Translations under genes and position numbers: made by a program
NCBI GenBank assembly: GCA_900321965.1
Contig: ONYA01000002.1
Location: 1 to 64,000 of the forward strand
DNA: 64,000 nucleotides
Reading direction: 5' to 3'
From: an uncultured Prevotellaceae bacterium
GTDB taxonomy: Bacteria; Bacteroidota; Bacteroidia; Bacteroidales; Bacteroidaceae
The notes under the pieces: model-generated
Seen by the model: the letters and a program-made list of their open reading frames with translations, nothing else
Told to the model about the DNA's origin: nothing
Database searches by the model: none
Part shown: piece by piece, positions 55,463 to 64,000 of the stretch
How positions within the stretch are numbered: the first letter of the stretch is position 1
Layout of the letters: each line of letters opens with the position of its first letter

Positions 55463-56488
55463 ATGAAAATAAACAATGCTAAATACTTGCTAATAGCAGC
55501 CGCCACGTGCCTGGCAGGCATCGTCGTATTGGGCTACTATTTCTTCCTGACGTCATTCTCGGCCTCTGAACAGACTGAGTATGTGTATGTTGACGACGAC
55601 GACACGGTAGACTCCGTATTGACCAAGCTGCACCCCGTGGCTTCAGAGCACGGGCTGACGGGCTTCAGCACCCTGATACGCCACACCGACTACGCCAAGG
55701 AGCCACGGACGGGACGCTACGCCGTGAAGCCCGACGAGAGCGTGCTGACCGTCATGCGGAAAATGAAGAACGGACAGCAGGAGGCCTTGAAGCTGACCAT
55801 CCCCGAATCGCGCACCATGAGGAAGCTGGCCGGCGTGCTGGGGCAGAAGCTGATGCTGGACTCTGCCCAGATTGCCGCCGCGCTGATTGACAACCCCTAC
55901 TGCCAGCGATGGGGTTACGACACGGCGACGATAGCCGCGCTGTTTGTGCCGAACACCTACGAGGTGTACTGGAACACGACGCTGGACCATCTGATGGAGC
56001 GTATGGTGAAAGAGCACGATGCCTTCTGGAACGAAGAGCGCCGCCAGAAAGCTGAGGCTGCAGGACTGACGCCCAACGAGGTGGCAACGCTGGCCAGCAT
56101 CATCGACGAAGAGACGGCCAACAACGCCGAGAAGCCGATGATAGCAGGTATGTACCTGAACCGTCTGCACCAGAACATGCCGCTGCAGGCTGACCCTACG
56201 GTGAAGTTCGCGCTGCAGAAGTTTGAGCTGCGCCGCATCTATCACGACATGCTGTTCTTTGACAGTCCCTACAACACGTACCGCAATATCGGACTGCCCC
56301 CGGGGCCCATCAAGGTGGCTTCTATAAAAGGAATGGAAGCCGTGCTGAACTATGTCAAGCACGACTTCCTGTATATGTGCGCCAAAGAGGATTTCTCAGG
56401 GACGCATAACTTTGCAGTCACTTATAGTGAGCACTTGAGAAACGCCGCCCGCTATGCCAAAGCATTGAACGAGCGGGGTGTCAAGTAG
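55463..56488 (+). CDS. mltG: Endolytic murein transglycosylase MltG (YceG)
   Basis: A 341-residue inner-membrane protein: an N-terminal helix (YLLIAAATCLAGIVVLGYYFFL), a LysM-like domain, and the YceG catalytic region with NEVATLASIIDEETANNAEKPMIAGMYLNRLHQNMPLQADPTVKF and IGLPPGPIKVAS. It cuts nascent peptidoglycan and limits glycan length. Many relatives read ASIVE(K/E)ET; here it is ASIIDEET, so the acidic residue in this position is Asp. It ends 2 bp from the convergent lipoprotein gene. Confidence 0.93.
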   Translation: MKINNAKYLLIAAATCLAGIVVLGYYFFLTSFSASEQTEYVYVDDDDTVDSVLTKLHPVASEHGLTGFSTLIRHTDYAKEPRTGRYAVKPDESVLTVMRKMKNGQQEALKLTIPESRTMRKLAGVLGQKLMLDSAQIAAALIDNPYCQRWGYDTATIAALFVPNTYEVYWNTTLDHLMERMVKEHDAFWNEERRQKAEAAGLTPNEVATLASIIDEETANNAEKPMIAGMYLNRLHQNMPLQADPTVKFALQKFELRRIYHDMLFFDSPYNTYRNIGLPPGPIKVASIKGMEAVLNYVKHDFLYMCAKEDFSGTHNFAVTYSEHLRNAARYAKALNERGVK

Positions 56489-56490
56489 CA

Positions 56491-57519
56491 TCACTGAACA
56501 GTAGCATACTGCATGTGAACAGTCAGTGACGAATCCCACTGCTTGCCGTTGTCGTCGGTGAACAACACCTTCAGCGTGAGGTTGCAGCGGTTGTCGTTAA
56601 AGGCCACATCAATCTTTGTGTCATTGTTGAAGAACTTGTTGCCCATCTTATTGTCCATGAGCTGAATCTTCATGGTCGTCTTATAGTTGTCGGTCCAACT
56701 CCACTTGGCCACGTCGTCACCACGTCCGTCGGCATAGGCGATAACAAACTTATCTGCCGACACCGTAATATTCTTGATATTACGCTTCAGGTCGTCCTTG
56801 TCCTTAGCGCTCAAGCCTACATTACGTACTTCAACAGCTTCTTTAAGGATTGTTGTTTCGAGGTCTAAAGTACCATTAGTAGAAAAGAAATCCTTGAAAG
56901 CCGTCACACCGTTGCTGGCCAGATGGACGTCGAAAGTGGCAGCAGGAAGATTGCCAGTGACAAAACTCCAGGTACGGACCAGCCAGGTCGTGACATCATC
57001 TGTAGACGGGGTCTGTGTCTGCTTAGTGGCAGGTGCGCCCTCAGGTGCAGTCTTGAATTCAACCCATGTCCCATTGTGATACAGTTGAATGTTGAGGATT
57101 ATGGCGTATTCGACAAGACCTTGACGCGTAGTAGCAGGCGCACTTTCAACCCGCTGAATAGTTCCCTTGGCCTTATTGCTGTTAAAGGTAAATAAATTAC
57201 CAACGACAGAAGTCGGACGGTCAATCACATAGAAAGGCGTGTTGTCACTTTCAGTCACCTGGAAAAGTACCTGCTCGCTTTCTGTCACCTCTAACGAAGC
57301 GAGCACGTGGGTTGATGCAGATTCCCCGGCAGGGGTTGTAGAAGCGATGCCGCCGCCAGTCAGCGTATACACAGCTGCATTGTCTGCATTAACAGGTTTG
57401 GGCAAATTCACGGTAGGAGTACTGCTTCCACTGTCGTTGCTGTCGTCGTCACTACTGCAAGCTGTCAGTGAGATTGCTGCTACTGCAGCAAATGCGAAAT
57501 AAAAGAAATTCTTTTTCAT
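56491..57519 (-). CDS. Putative surface lipoprotein of unknown function
   Basis: A 342-residue lipoprotein: signal and lipobox SLTAC, then SSDDDSNDSGSS, which fits the acidic surface-export signal of Bacteroidetes lipoproteins. The rest is beta-rich (YTLTGGGIASTTPAG, WLVRTWSFVTGNLPAATFDVHLA, KWSWTDNYKTTMKIQLMDN) with Thr- and Ser-rich segments. I know no matching family. It is downstream of the outer-membrane protein gene by 23 bp, so it probably functions with it at the cell surface. Confidence 0.7.
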   Translation of the reverse strand: MKKNFFYFAFAAVAAISLTACSSDDDSNDSGSSTPTVNLPKPVNADNAAVYTLTGGGIASTTPAGESASTHVLASLEVTESEQVLFQVTESDNTPFYVIDRPTSVVGNLFTFNSNKAKGTIQRVESAPATTRQGLVEYAIILNIQLYHNGTWVEFKTAPEGAPATKQTQTPSTDDVTTWLVRTWSFVTGNLPAATFDVHLASNGVTAFKDFFSTNGTLDLETTILKEAVEVRNVGLSAKDKDDLKRNIKNITVSADKFVIAYADGRGDDVAKWSWTDNYKTTMKIQLMDNKMGNKFFNNDTKIDVAFNDNRCNLTLKVLFTDDNGKQWDSSLTVHMQYATVQ

Positions 57520-57542
57520 AATTGTTTTAATATTTAGTTATT

Positions 57543-58340
57543 TTAGAAAATACGACCGCAAACACGGATATTGAGTACGGGATAGACCTTAATCTTCTCA
57601 ATGATCTCAATGGCATCCTTCAGGTCTTCATTATCGTTGGGGCCTAATTCGTCATATTGGAACTTATGGTACGAGATGTTACCCCACTCGTCCTTGACCG
57701 TTGAGACACCCAGTCCGGGTTTGCCCCAGAACTTCACGCCGAAGTCGCAAGAGACGCTGACACGGTTCTTCTTGGGAATGGCACGGCCGAAGCCCAGTCC
57801 GATGTAAGGCTTGAAGCTGTTAACCTTCATGTCGACAGTCACCTTACCGTCCCTGTCTGTCGTCACACGCTTGTTACCTAATTTAATACCTACATTACCA
57901 TAGTCAGCAGGATTCCTAATGATATCGTTTGAAGTGGCAGTAACAGCATTTTCGCTACCGACGAAGAAACCTGCCGTGATATGGAACGAACTGGTCTTGA
58001 AGGGATAGAAGTCGGCCAGCATCTTAAAGTCAAAGATGTTCAGCTTAGCCTCAACATTGGCTTCGTCGTTCAATGCAGGGTCTTCGTCCTTCAGATTAAT
58101 AGACTTAGTGTACTTAATCTTCGGCATAAACGAAATGCCGGCACGTATTGCAGCCCAGTCAGTTACGGGTGTAGCCACATCAATGCCGATACCGTCAACG
58201 CCAACGGAGACACCAGCGCCGAGATGGTCGAAAAAGCCATACTCGCCCTCAAAGCTCTGTGCCTTTGACGGCTGGGATACGAAAATCATAGCCAACGCAA
58301 AAAAGGTGATTTTCATGAATAGTTTGTAGTTCAAATCCAT
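57543..58340 (-). CDS. Predicted outer-membrane beta-barrel protein
   Basis: A 265-residue protein with a signal peptide (FALAMIFVSQPSKAQ). The body alternates hydrophobic and polar residues (LGAGVSVGVDGIGIDVATPV, AAIRAGISFMPKIKYTKS, SFKPYIGLGFGRAIPKKNRVSVSCDFGVKFWG) and ends in Phe (RVCGRIF), the usual signal for barrel insertion. No recognised family. It is the first gene of a two-gene transcript with a lipoprotein. ATG 58340 and ATG 58316 are both acceptable starts. Confidence 0.75.
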   Translation of the reverse strand: MDLNYKLFMKITFFALAMIFVSQPSKAQSFEGEYGFFDHLGAGVSVGVDGIGIDVATPVTDWAAIRAGISFMPKIKYTKSINLKDEDPALNDEANVEAKLNIFDFKMLADFYPFKTSSFHITAGFFVGSENAVTATSNDIIRNPADYGNVGIKLGNKRVTTDRDGKVTVDMKVNSFKPYIGLGFGRAIPKKNRVSVSCDFGVKFWGKPGLGVSTVKDEWGNISYHKFQYDELGPNDNEDLKDAIEIIEKIKVYPVLNIRVCGRIF

Positions 58341-58384
58341 AGTTTTACTAGTTTATATTAGACATTAATATTTCATTTTGGGCA

Positions 58385-58463
58385 CAAAGATAGTAATATT
58401 TTTCTTATTTCCAAAGATTTTCACAAAAAAAATTGGTTTAGTCAGATATTTGTGCTAATTTTG
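58385..58463. promoter_or_regulatory. Divergent promoters of the outer-membrane protein and glnS
   Basis: Minus: TTTG (58412-58415), 19 bp, TATCTTTG (58385-58392), consensus. Plus: TTG (58433-58435), 20 bp, TAATTTTG (58456-58463), near-consensus; it excludes the in-frame start codon at 58452 because that lies upstream of the -7 box end. Confidence 0.7.
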
Positions 58464-58487
58464 CACCTTATTATAAGAAAAAGGAAT

Positions 58488-60245
58488 ATGACAGAGAAAA
58501 TTTCAACAGAAACAGAAGAAAAGAAGCCCGTTAGCTTCGTGGAACAGAAAGTGATTGACGACCTGGCAGCCGGTAAAAACGGCGGCCGTCTGCAGACGCG
58601 CTTCCCGCCCGAGCCCAATGGTTACTTGCACATAGGCCACGCAAAAGCCATCGCCATCGACTTCGGACTGGCCGAGAAATATGGTGGCGAATGTAACCTG
58701 CGCTTCGACGACACAAACCCCGTGAAGGAGGATACAGAATTCATTGAGAACATAGAGAACGACATCAAGTGGCTGGGCTTCAAGTGGGCTCATGTCTACT
58801 ATGCCTCCGACTACTTCCAGCAGCTGTGGGACTTTGCCGTGTGGCTCATCAAGCAGGGACGTGCATACGTCGACGAGCAGAGTGCCGAGCTGATAGCCCA
58901 GCAGAAGGGTACGACGACGAGTCCCGGCACGAATTCACCTTTCCGCGACCGTCCTGTCGAGGAGAACCTGAAGCTGTTCGAATTCATGAACAGCGGAGAG
59001 TGTGAGCCTGGCAAGATGGTGCTGCGCGCCAAGATTGACATGACCCATCCCAATATGTTGTTCCGCGACCCGCTGATCTACCGCGTGCTGAACATCCCGC
59101 ACGTGAAGACGGGCACGAAGTGGAACGCCTACCCGATGTACGACTTCACTCACGGACAGTGTGACTACCTCGAAGGCGTCACCCACTCATGGTGTACGCT
59201 GGAGTTTGTCGAGCACCGTCCCCTCTACGACCTCTTCGTCACATGGATGAAGGAATGGCGCGGCGAAACGGACAATATTGAGGACAACCGCCCGCGCCAG
59301 ACGGAGTTCAATAAGCTGAACCTGAATTACATCCTACTCTCAAAGCGCAACCTGCGCACACTCGTCAGCGAGGGACTCGTCAACGGATGGGACGACCCCC
59401 GTATGCCAACCATCTGCGGATTCCGCCGTCGCGGCTACTCGCCTGAGGGTATCAAGAAATTCATGGAGAAGATTGGCTACACGAAGATTGACGCGCTGAA
59501 CGATATGGCCCTCTTTGAGAGTGCCCTGCGCGACGACCTGAACACCCGCGCCCTCAGAGTCAGCGCCGTGCTCGACCCCGTGAAAGTGGTCATCACCAAC
59601 TATCCCGAGGGACAGACGGAGATGCTGACCGCCGTGAACAACCCCGAGAACGAGGCCGACGGCACACACGAGATAGAGTTCAGTCGCGAGCTGTGGATTG
59701 AGCGCGACGACTTCCAGGAGGAGGCCGAGAAGAAGTTCATGCGCTTGGCTCCCGGCAAGGAGGTGCGACTGAAGAACGCCTACATTATCAAGTGCGACGA
59801 AGAGCACCCCTGCGACAAGGATGCCGAGGGACGCGTCACCACCATCTATTGCACCTACGACCCCGAGACGCGCAGCGGACTGCCCGGTGCCAACCGCAAG
59901 ATCAAGGGCAAGACCCTGCACTGGGTCAGCTGTCACAATGCCATACGTGCCGAGGTGCGCCTCTATGAGCGCCTGTGGAAGATGGAGAATCCGCGCGACA
60001 AGCTGAAGCGTCTCGAGGACGAGGAAGGCATCAAGGGTGCTGACGCTCTGCGTCTGATGATGAATCCCGACAACCTGCACATCCTGACCGGCTGCTACAT
60101 TGAGCCCTTTGCTGCCGGTCTGCCTGCACTGAGCTATCTGCAGTTCCAGCGCATAGGCTACTTCAACGTTGACCCCGACTCAACAGCAGAGCACCCGGTG
60201 TTCAACAAGACCGTAGGACTGAAGGATACGTGGACGAAAAAATAA
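58488..60245 (+). CDS. glnS: Glutaminyl-tRNA synthetase
   Basis: 585 residues from ATG 58488, chosen from promoter position. A class I enzyme that charges tRNA-Gln. PPEPNGYLHIGHAKAI is the HIGH motif (about residue 43), RFDDTNPVKED follows, and LLSKRNLRTLV is the KMSKS equivalent (about 284). The C-terminal beta-barrel anticodon-binding domains are present (RLAPGKEVRLKNAYIIKC). Length is standard. The next gene begins 3 bp after the stop. Confidence 0.97.
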   Translation: MTEKISTETEEKKPVSFVEQKVIDDLAAGKNGGRLQTRFPPEPNGYLHIGHAKAIAIDFGLAEKYGGECNLRFDDTNPVKEDTEFIENIENDIKWLGFKWAHVYYASDYFQQLWDFAVWLIKQGRAYVDEQSAELIAQQKGTTTSPGTNSPFRDRPVEENLKLFEFMNSGECEPGKMVLRAKIDMTHPNMLFRDPLIYRVLNIPHVKTGTKWNAYPMYDFTHGQCDYLEGVTHSWCTLEFVEHRPLYDLFVTWMKEWRGETDNIEDNRPRQTEFNKLNLNYILLSKRNLRTLVSEGLVNGWDDPRMPTICGFRRRGYSPEGIKKFMEKIGYTKIDALNDMALFESALRDDLNTRALRVSAVLDPVKVVITNYPEGQTEMLTAVNNPENEADGTHEIEFSRELWIERDDFQEEAEKKFMRLAPGKEVRLKNAYIIKCDEEHPCDKDAEGRVTTIYCTYDPETRSGLPGANRKIKGKTLHWVSCHNAIRAEVRLYERLWKMENPRDKLKRLEDEEGIKGADALRLMMNPDNLHILTGCYIEPFAAGLPALSYLQFQRIGYFNVDPDSTAEHPVFNKTVGLKDTWTKK

Positions 60246-60248
60246 TAG

Positions 60249-61661
60249 ATGACTAACGAGGAGTACTTCGACGACGAGGAGTTCAAGGAGATGCTGGCCG
60301 ACTATGAGCGGACGGTGCAGTCAGGACAGTTGGTGTTCATGGACGTCGACGACCTGGCTGACATTGCCGAATACTACCATCTGAAAGAGCGCTATGACGA
60401 AAGCCGCCAGGCCATGGACCGCGCCATAGAGCTGGAGCCGGACTCCGTCGTTGCCCTGAACTACCAGCTTCACGACGCCATCGACGTTGAAGACTATGCC
60501 GCTGCCGAAGCGTTTTTAGCCCGTATGCCCGAAGATGCACCGGAGTACATCTACTGCCGCGCCGAGCTATGGCTGGTACAGGGCATGGTCGACAAGGCCG
60601 ACGAATACCTGAAGAAATGGTTGGAGGACACTCCCAAGGACGAGTATCAGGACTACGTGGTCGACGTGGCCAACCTCTTTACCGAATATGGCGACAGCGA
60701 GAAAAGCATGGAGTGGATGATGCGCGCCTACCCCGAAGAGACCGACGACTTCAAGGAACTAATGGGGCGCACGTATTTCGGTATAGGAGCATACGATGAT
60801 TCTGAGCGAATCTTCAATGAACTGATAGACAAACATCCTTTCCAGAAACGCTATTGGCACGCCCTGGCCAATACACAATATATGAAAGAGGACTATGGTG
60901 CGGCAGTTACCAGCAGCGAATATGCCATCGCCATCGACCCTGACGACCCTGAAGGCTTGATGGCTAAGGCCAACGGCTTGTTCAGGCTCGAGAACTACGA
61001 AGAGGCTCTTAAATACTACGAGCGATATTTAGAGAAAGTACCCGACGATGAGTTTGGCCTGTTGAATCAGGGCAGTTGCCTGATTAACCTGCAACGCTAC
61101 AAGGAGGCTGTCGACTGTCTGCTGAAGGCAGAGCAGGTGGCTGCGCCAGACTCTCCCTACCTGGCGGAAATCTATCAGGAACTGGCCTTTGCCTACGGCG
61201 ACCAGAGGCTTGTACGCGAGGCAATGCAGACCTTGGACAAGACCAAGGACCTGGACTGCGACCACGACGACCTGATGGTCATCCGCGGACATATCCTGCT
61301 GTCGAACGTACTTATAGACGAGGCTGAAGCTGCCTTCAGAGAAGCCATCATCAACTCTGACTACTCTCCGAAAATCTATTTGCGCGTGGCTGTTTCACTC
61401 TTAGACTGCAATCTCTTGGAAGCGGCATACAAGTTGTTCAAGCATCTCCTGGCGCATGCCGAGAAGGACCTCGACCAGGGCTATTCCTACATGGCTCTCT
61501 GTTGTCACTCCATGCAGCGCTACGACGAATACCTGCAATACCTGCAGCTGGCAGTCAGCCGCAATCCTGAAGAAGCCAAAATCGTGCTGGCCCACCTCTT
61601 CCCCGAGGATATGAAGCCCGACGAGTATTACGAACACGCTAAAAAAGAACAGAAACAATGA
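60249..61661 (+). CDS. Tetratricopeptide-repeat protein
   Basis: A 470-residue soluble-looking protein with no signal peptide and about ten TPR-like units, for example YYHLKERYDESRQAMDRAIE, ANGLFRLENYEEALKYYERY and GSCLINLQRYKEAVDCLLKA. Asp/Glu-rich throughout, particularly at the N-terminus (NEEYFDDEEFKEM). It is likely an adaptor; partners are not known. It lies 3 bp after glnS, and its stop overlaps the start of the DedA gene by 4 bp. Confidence 0.85.
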   Translation: MTNEEYFDDEEFKEMLADYERTVQSGQLVFMDVDDLADIAEYYHLKERYDESRQAMDRAIELEPDSVVALNYQLHDAIDVEDYAAAEAFLARMPEDAPEYIYCRAELWLVQGMVDKADEYLKKWLEDTPKDEYQDYVVDVANLFTEYGDSEKSMEWMMRAYPEETDDFKELMGRTYFGIGAYDDSERIFNELIDKHPFQKRYWHALANTQYMKEDYGAAVTSSEYAIAIDPDDPEGLMAKANGLFRLENYEEALKYYERYLEKVPDDEFGLLNQGSCLINLQRYKEAVDCLLKAEQVAAPDSPYLAEIYQELAFAYGDQRLVREAMQTLDKTKDLDCDHDDLMVIRGHILLSNVLIDEAEAAFREAIINSDYSPKIYLRVAVSLLDCNLLEAAYKLFKHLLAHAEKDLDQGYSYMALCCHSMQRYDEYLQYLQLAVSRNPEEAKIVLAHLFPEDMKPDEYYEHAKKEQKQ

Positions 61662-62278
61662 ACCTGATAAGCAACCTGCTCAGCAACCTCAACTACGGCA
61701 CCATCCTGCTGCTCATGCTGTTAGAGAGCACCGTCATCCCCGTTCCGTCAGAACTCGTGGTGGCGCCGGCGGCCTACCATGCAGCAGGCGGACACCTGAA
61801 CGTGCTGTTAGTCGTACTCTTTGCCACCATCGGAGCCGACCTCGGAGCCTCCATCAACTATTTCGTGGCGCTCTACGTCGGACGTCCTGTCATCTACCGC
61901 TTCGCCAACAGCCGTTGGGGTAAGATGTGCCTGCTGAACCAGGAGAAGGTGGAGAAGAGTGAGCGCTACTTCGACGACCACGGCATCGTGGCCACACTCA
62001 CGGGACGACTCATCCCCGGCATCCGCCACCTCATCAGCCTGCCCGCAGGACTGGCCCGCATGAACTACTGGAAGTTCCTGCTCTACACCACTATCGGTGC
62101 GGGCGCCTGGCACTCCATACTGGCGGCTATGGGTTGGTATCTGCATGCCTTCGTACCAGAGGACCAGCTCGAGGCTACCATCACCCAGTACAACCACTAC
62201 ATCGTGGGCGCCATCGTCGGCCTGGTAATGATAGCTGTCGCCTATTTCGCGTTTAAACATTTTAAGAACAAAAAATAA
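61658..62278 (+). CDS. DedA-family inner-membrane protein
   Basis: A 206-residue integral membrane protein. The DedA (SNARE-associated) signature is visible: LESTVIPVPSELVV near residue 24, the GADLGASINYFVALYVG helix, and TGRLIPGIRHLISLPAGLARM with the conserved GR.xPxxR. Family members help recycle lipid carriers such as undecaprenyl phosphate and maintain membrane potential. It precedes manC by 6 bp, consistent with envelope glycan assembly. Confidence 0.93.
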   Translation: MNLISNLLSNLNYGTILLLMLLESTVIPVPSELVVAPAAYHAAGGHLNVLLVVLFATIGADLGASINYFVALYVGRPVIYRFANSRWGKMCLLNQEKVEKSERYFDDHGIVATLTGRLIPGIRHLISLPAGLARMNYWKFLLYTTIGAGAWHSILAAMGWYLHAFVPEDQLEATITQYNHYIVGAIVGLVMIAVAYFAFKHFKNKK

Positions 62279-62284
62279 ATCATT

Positions 62285-63352
62285 ATGACGCAGATCAATA
62301 ACCACCTTGTCATTATGGCTGGCGGCGTAGGAAGCCGCTTTTGGCCGATGAGTACGACAGAACGGCCCAAGCAGTTCATCGACGTGTTAGGAACGGGAAA
62401 GACCCTGTTGCAACTTACGGTAGAGCGATTCGGCTCGCTGGTAAGCCCTGACCATGTATGGGTGGTCACAAACCAGGCGTATGCCGACATCGTGGCCGAA
62501 CAGTTGCCAGACATTCCACGTACAAATATACTCTGCGAGCCCTGCCGACGTAATACGGCGCCCTGCATCGCCTATATCTCGTGGCGCATCAAGGCCAGCG
62601 ACCCCAAGGCCAATATCGTCGTCACACCTTCCGACCACATCGTCACCAATGTGCAGGAATTCCAGCGTGTCATCAGCGAGTGTATGAAGTTCACCAGCGA
62701 TACCGATGCTATTGTTACCTTAGGCATGAAGCCCAACCGCCCAGAGACGGGCTACGGCTACATACAGGCCAACCTGGCTGCCAACTCGCTGCGCAACAAA
62801 GGCATCTTCCGCGTCGATTCGTTCCGCGAAAAGCCCGACCTTGAGACGGCGCTGAAATATATCCAGCAGAACAATTACTTCTGGAATGCAGGTATATTCA
62901 TCTGGAATGTCCACACCATCGTCAACGCCTTCCGCATGTACCAGCCGACTATTGCCAAGATCTTTGAGTCAATGAACAAGTTCTACGACACAGAACGTGA
63001 ACAGGAAGTCGTTAACGAGCGATTCCCTGAATGTGAGAGCATCTCGGTGGACTATGCCATTATGGAGAAGGCTGAGGAAATCTTTGTCTGTCCTGCCGAC
63101 TTCGGTTGGAGCGACCTTGGCACGTGGGGGTCACTACTCCTACAAAGCAAGAAAGACCTTTATGGCAATGCCAGCATAGGTCAGAACATCAGTTTGTTTG
63201 AGAGTCACGGATGCATTGTCCACACTACACAAGAGAAGAAAGTGGTTATTCAGGGACTTGACGGATATATCGTGGCCGAGAACGACGACACCTTATTAAT
63301 ATGTAAGCTGTCAGAAGAACAACGCATCAAACAATTTAACGGAGAATCATGA
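62285..63352 (+). CDS. manC: Mannose-1-phosphate guanylyltransferase
   Basis: A 355-residue nucleotidyltransferase making GDP-mannose from GTP and mannose 1-phosphate. The signature [23 protein letters not shown] (about residues 11-33), VTPSDHIV and the FREKP motif (about 180) are present. It lacks the C-terminal phosphomannose-isomerase cupin of bifunctional enzymes, so its length is about 355 rather than 470. It is followed after 4 bp by gmd, so the product is converted onward toward GDP-fucose or related sugars. Confidence 0.95.
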   Translation: MTQINNHLVIMAGGVGSRFWPMSTTERPKQFIDVLGTGKTLLQLTVERFGSLVSPDHVWVVTNQAYADIVAEQLPDIPRTNILCEPCRRNTAPCIAYISWRIKASDPKANIVVTPSDHIVTNVQEFQRVISECMKFTSDTDAIVTLGMKPNRPETGYGYIQANLAANSLRNKGIFRVDSFREKPDLETALKYIQQNNYFWNAGIFIWNVHTIVNAFRMYQPTIAKIFESMNKFYDTEREQEVVNERFPECESISVDYAIMEKAEEIFVCPADFGWSDLGTWGSLLLQSKKDLYGNASIGQNISLFESHGCIVHTTQEKKVVIQGLDGYIVAENDDTLLICKLSEEQRIKQFNGES

Positions 63353-63356
63353 TAAT

Positions 63357-64000
63357 ATGAAAAAGATTGCATTAATAACTGGTATCACGGGCCAGGATGG
63401 TAGCTACCTGGCAGAGTTTCTCCTTGAAAAAGGATACGAAGTACACGGCACCATTCGCCGTTCGTCGGTAGACTTCCGTGAGCGAATCGCTCATCTGGAA
63501 GGTATGCCCAACTTCCACCTGCACTATGCCGACCTCGGCGACTCGATGAGCGTCTTAGGCGTCATCGGCAAGGTGCGCCCCACAGAAATCTATAACCTCG
63601 CTGCACAGAGCCACGTACAGGTCAGCTTCGACTCGCCGGAGTTCACCGCCGACGTCGACGCCGTAGGCGTACTGCGCGTCTTGGAAGCCGTACGTCAGTT
63701 AGGCATGACCGACTCTTGCCGCATCTATCAGGCCTCGACCTCTGAGCTTTATGGCAAGGTGGAAGAGGTTCCCCAGAACGAGAACACGCCGTTCCACCCC
63801 TACTCGCCCTACGCCGTGGCCAAGCAATACGGATTCTGGATTGTCAAGGAGTATCGCGAGGCTTACAATATGTACTGCTGCTCGGGCATCCTCTTCAACC
63901 ACGAGAGTGAGCGCCGCGGCGAGACCTTCGTCACCCGTAAGATTACGCTGGCAGCTGCCCGCATCAAGCAGGGCAAGCAGGAGAAGCTCTTCTTGGGCAA
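63357..64000 (+). CDS. gmd: GDP-mannose 4,6-dehydratase, N-terminal part (cut by window edge)
   Basis: Starts at ATG 63357, 4 bp after manC, and runs open to the window end (about 214 codons). NADP-binding loop [19 protein letters not shown], then [12 protein letters not shown], the catalytic Thr/Ser-Glu region [16 protein letters not shown] and the YxxxK motif [11 protein letters not shown], all typical of this enzyme, as is [19 protein letters not shown]. It makes GDP-4-keto-6-deoxymannose, the precursor of GDP-L-fucose, GDP-rhamnose or GDP-perosamine. The window ends before it can be seen whether GDP-fucose synthase follows. Confidence 0.96.
   Translation, partial: MKKIALITGITGQDGSYLAEFLLEKGYEVHGTIRRSSVDFRERIAHLEGMPNFHLHYADLGDSMSVLGVIGKVRPTEIYNLAAQSHVQVSFDSPEFTADVDAVGVLRVLEAVRQLGMTDSCRIYQASTSELYGKVEEVPQNENTPFHPYSPYAVAKQYGFWIVKEYREAYNMYCCSGILFNHESERRGETFVTRKITLAAARIKQGKQEKLFLG

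Overview
The window reads as ordinary chromosome of a Bacteroidales bacterium, most likely Prevotellaceae (Prevotella or a close relative). The evidence is a SusC/SusD pair with a propeller-type sensor regulator, the Bacteroidetes promoter signature (a -7 box of the form TAnnTTTG with a TTTG-like element about 20 bp upstream) before many genes, the ATP synthase order beta-epsilon-small membrane protein-a-c-b-delta-alpha-gamma, a galM-transporter-galK operon, and lipoproteins with acidic residues just after the lipid cysteine. I see no tRNA, rRNA, CRISPR array, integrase, transposase or phage module. No fully new multi-gene system stands out; the unusual items are single proteins with atypical architecture and intergenic repeat elements.

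Layout. 1-3.65 kb: start of nspC (minus), an EamA exporter, then a ThiE/TenI-like protein, prs and a truncated DUF4369 lipoprotein. 3.9-13.8 kb: a carbohydrate locus, with a secreted GH2 enzyme (minus) divergent from susC, susD and a membrane-spanning AraC-type regulator. 13.9-18.7 kb (minus): a nucleotidyltransferase overlapping a 2-keto-3-deoxygluconate kinase-like gene, a PL1 pectate lyase and a serine hydrolase. 18.7-25.9 kb (minus): the complete F1Fo ATP synthase operon. 26-30 kb (minus): GH28 polygalacturonase, nadE and a DUF2027 protein. A six-copy 22-bp repeat array and an alanine/sodium symporter follow.

31.8-40.2 kb (plus): an ABC-F ATPase with one degenerate ATP site, grpE-dnaJ-folC, and the galactose operon galM-MFS-galK. 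40.3-47.9 kb (minus): dapA, a multidomain secreted protein resembling a clan GH-A hydrolase, a SPFH-NfeD membrane pair, ettA and deoD. 48-54.5 kb: an rRNA methyltransferase-like gene (plus), phosphoglucomutase, serA, serC and a DbpA-like helicase (minus). 54.5-58.3 kb: an OmpH-like chaperone with a tiny membrane protein, mltG (plus), and an unrecognised lipoprotein/outer-membrane-protein pair. 58.4-64 kb (plus): glnS, a TPR protein, DedA, manC and the start of gmd, which supply GDP-mannose derived sugars.

Together the pectin-related genes (PL1, GH28, KDG kinase) and the GH2/SusCD locus indicate a plant-polysaccharide user that imports oligosaccharides across the outer membrane. Several short intergenic gaps are filled by repeat elements: long inverted repeats, palindromes, or simple repeats between operon genes. 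The whole serA-serC gap is one inverted-repeat element.
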